Shown here piece after piece: positions 61,501 to 64,000 of a stretch of 64,000 nucleotides of DNA. Each line of letters begins with the position of its first letter. Position 1 is the first letter of the stretch. The DNA is from Cercozoa sp. M6MM (lineage: Eukaryota; Endomyxa: Ascetosporea). The position numbers were made by a program, and so were the translations under genes. A model generated the notes under the pieces. The model was not told the DNA's origin. It did no database searches and saw only the letters and a list, made by a program, of their open reading frames with translations. The stretch lies in assembly GCA_040357565.1 (NCBI GenBank), contig JBDODJ010000004.1; one strand, 5' to 3'.

Positions 61501-62394
61501 CCGTGCCGAGGTGTTTGCGTACGCACCTTCAATTCTACCAACCCCTGACCTCTTGTGTTTTCGTAGTTGTACCTGTTGGACGCACCATTGGCTGCTGTGG
61601 ACGCCAAGGTGGCACACCAGATCAGTACACGATGCTTCGGGCCCAAGGGTTTGCTCAAGGTACTAGTTTGTGTATATGTTTGGGGACAGCGTGAACTGTT
61701 TTCATGCTGAAGGATGCAACGCGTGTTGTCGTGTCGCATCACTATGGCTACGCGAGCAATTTCGACCATGGTACTTAATGGATTAGAGTTTAAGATCACT
61801 GCATTTGACCTGTCATGTGACCTGTTAGTGGTGGTCATGAACACGGGTCGTATTGAGAAGTGCGCGCCGCCTGTTCGTATCGACTTTGCGCAGTTGGTGT
61901 GTTGAGTGTTAAACAGACACACTGGAGAGGTGCTTGTTTGGACCTTCTGTTTATTTGCAGATTGCGCTGACTCCGACGCTGTCGATGAAGTCTCCTTCTG
62001 TGCTGTATCAAAAAACACCCGGACTATGGTGGAGACGTAATCGTGTATGATATCGATATAAATTATAGATTCTCGCAAGCTTCAGTGAATGGCCCCCCTT
62101 CACTTGCGCTGGATGCACTCGAGTACCTCCAATTTAGCACGTGTCAGTGATTGATTCCTTCTATGTTCACCTGAGCCAATGCAGGGCCATCTCTCTGCAC
62201 TCATCCGCAATGCAAGTGTACTCTTCTGGTCTACCTCAGCAGAAGCATAGCTCTGTTGATGTATTCAGTGTTTACACAGAACGACTCCGCGCGCTTCGCT
62301 GCCACGCCTGCGCAGTGACGTTGCTGGGCTCAGTCTCGTACCATTGCTAAGACTTTTGTCTATTGAAAGCACACACACACACACACACTCACAC

Positions 62395-62430
<36 letters not shown>

Positions 62431-62693
62431 GTATACACACACACGCACACACACACACGCACACATATACAAAGACACACACGCACGCACGCACGCACAG
62501 ACACACACATGTACACACACACATGTATGCATCGTAGGTGAGTCGACGTGACTCGACAGTGTCGTTGCTTGAGGACGCTGCTGACATGTCTGTTGCTGCA
62601 CGTCTCCACGTGGACGAGAGCATGCCGCACGTCATCGTACTACACTTGATGACTTTCGCAGTGGTTTGCTCATACTGGAGCTTGTGTGTGTGC

Positions 62694-62729
<36 letters not shown>

Positions 62730-64000
62730 CTACACACCGAGATGCCAGACGAGGACAGTGAGGTGAGAGTTAAACGTCTCATTTCTGGCCTCTCGAAGAG
62801 TGATCTCGATGCCGAACCAGAGGGTGCAGTGCCATTTACTCTCAATGCGATATGTATGCAGCGGCATGGTGTTGGTGCGAGTTGTAGTCGAAGCGGAGGA
62901 CAGCGGAGTTGGCGGCGTCGGACTGGAATCCGTGGTCGCACTGATCAAATCTGGTACCCTGACATGCAATGCACTCTTTGAATACAAGTGTCTAATCTGC
63001 TGCTGCTCCAGGCGGCGGTTGGACGCTGTTCGGACTGCTGATGCTACTCGTGTGCATCAAGCAGGCAGCCACACTGGCAGCCACGCATCTCTTGTCCCTC
63101 GCTGCCGCCCTTCCGCACACTGTATATCTTTTCTTTTTGAACCGAAGTAGCTGGTCTTTGAACCTGAATGCTTGGTTTATTTCAGGTGGAGACAGCGCAA
63201 TGGACTGCCTTCGTGGTTACTGGAGCTGCTGCTTTCGTGTTGGTACTTGCAAAAAGATAAACCACACCACATTTTGACCATTTCCACTGCTGTATGTGAT
63301 GCACTCAGGGCGTGGTCTGGAACTGGGGCATGTGCTACTTTCTCCTGAGTGCGGCCAATTCGCTCTTCTCGCGGATGCTGCTGGTGCAGCCACCTTTCGC
63401 TTTGTTGAGACGCGTCCCTGTATTAACCTCCACTTAACTGTACTGCTGCAGGGTGTGGTTTCGTCGCCGATGCAGTTCTTCCAGCGCACACCTGCTGGAC
63501 GCATTTTGAGTGAGCACGGTTTCTGCATGCTCGTGTAAGACAGAATTCAAGTATTTTTGACAGACCGATTCGGAACGGACCAGTTCATTGCTGACATTCT
63601 GTTCCCCGTATGCCTTGCCTCTATATCTACCTTGTTCTCCTCGTGTGGATCATACCTAACACAGACGGTGGCAACTGACGCAATGTCGTTGCTGACCTGG
63701 ATGATCTTGCTCTTCCTGTACATGTGCGTGCTCACTAATGTAAACACACCACACATATATACACGTGTATACGTACTCTCTTCAATTTTCTCAACAATCT
63801 GATCTGTGTTGATGTATCATGCAGGGCATCGCCGTAGTTCCGATCGTTCTGGTGCTGATCGGCGTCTACCGAGGTACACTTATGATGTGAGAAGTATAGT
63901 GTTGACTCTGTGTATTGTGCACAGTGCGGAACGACTTCACGATCACATCTACCTCTGGTACAGCTTTCGAAGGCTTTGTCAGACAGGGTATGTGATTGTC
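58508..64000 (+). CDS. ABCC-type (MRP-like) ABC transporter, 3' end beyond window
   Basis: The start is MDAGGVVDVTVPEVTSQ at 58508. The first membrane domain includes FFVRALKAGFFVKATLWCAA, RVRNALNAAVFDKSLRLHL, SGEVLALLTNDAQQ, DARLQSISEIVVGSDVVKMY with AWQEPL (the MRP intracellular loop), and LRSALLKFTFYGLYMGFGTL. The first nucleotide-binding domain reads LLNNASFSWHGM, LANGSATLITGPT joined by splicing to GSGKSSLLLALLGEMP (Walker A), SVSYASQ and PWLFAGSVLQNILFGEPLD (Q-loop), AGLSGGQRARVSLARAVYR (signature) and YLLDAPLAAVDAKVAHQI (Walker B and D-loop). The second membrane domain begins near 62990 (GWTLFGLLMLLVCIKQAATL) and contains FFQRTPAGRILS. These define a full-length exporter of the ABCC family. 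Walker B has Ala where most homologues have a second acidic residue. The second nucleotide-binding domain would lie past 64000. Confidence 0.9.
62371..62530 (+). repeat. CA/TA compound microsatellite in ABC transporter intron
   Basis: CA units, then about 20 TA units with GTATA breaks (62398-62433), then CA/CACG units. This is the one long tract in which the sense strand reads CA rather than TG. Confidence 0.95.
62683..62728 (+). repeat. TG microsatellite in ABC transporter intron
   Basis: TGTGTGTGCGCGTGTG units run directly into the acceptor TGTGTAG, so the repeat takes the place of a polypyrimidine tract. Confidence 0.9.

Overview
This is nuclear DNA of a eukaryote with a compact, very intron-rich genome. 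Housekeeping genes sit 5 to 600 bp apart on both strands and are split into many short exons by GT-AG introns, mostly about 40-100 nt. There are no rRNA genes, no tRNA that I could recognise, no bacterial operons, no CRISPR and no intact transposon. The gene set is a UNC-50 Golgi protein, an AP endonuclease, TFIIE-beta, proteasome Rpn7, NAXD, ALG8, a CDCA7-type zinc finger, a DEG15/TYSND1-type peroxisomal protease, mitochondrial cyclophilin, DDB1, PCCA, SEC23 and an ABCC transporter. This fits a free-living unicellular eukaryote with a full secretory pathway, mitochondria, peroxisomes and probably DNA methylation. I cannot place the lineage from this sequence alone.

Layout. 0-5 kb: a small unidentified gene (450-1417, +), UNC-50 (1877-3360, +) and an unidentified gene (about 3.7-4.9 kb, -). 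5.6-13.5 kb, all minus: AP endonuclease, a Gln-rich protein, a C2H2 zinc-finger protein and TFIIE-beta. 13.5-19.9 kb, all minus: a long WD40 propeller gene with an uncertain 3' part, and a small membrane protein. 20.5-24.2 kb: proteasome Rpn7 (-) divergent from a short-chain dehydrogenase (+). 24.6-31 kb: a large unidentified acidic protein (+) converging on NAXD (-) across an assembly gap. 31.2-35.1 kb: a multipass membrane protein and ALG8 (both -). 35.5-39.9 kb: CDCA7-like zinc finger and the DEG15-like protease (both +). 40-42 kb: an uncertain gene across a gap, and mitochondrial cyclophilin (-). 42.3-52.3 kb: DDB1 and PCCA (both +). 52.7-58 kb: SEC23 (-). 58.5 kb to the end: an ABCC transporter (+, cut by the window edge).

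Introns carry most of the unusual sequence. Long TG microsatellites occur almost only as TG on the sense strand, and C-rich TTTACCC-like tracts are also nearly always on the sense strand. Three assembly gaps of exactly 100 N lie at TG tracts. A core of about 50 bp recurs three times, each time in sense orientation about 60-100 nt downstream of a stop codon (PCCA, mitochondrial cyclophilin and the first gene). This is the best candidate here for an undescribed functional element. Exon boundaries were read by eye from splice signals, reading frame and family similarity. They are firm for UNC-50 and partly inferred elsewhere.
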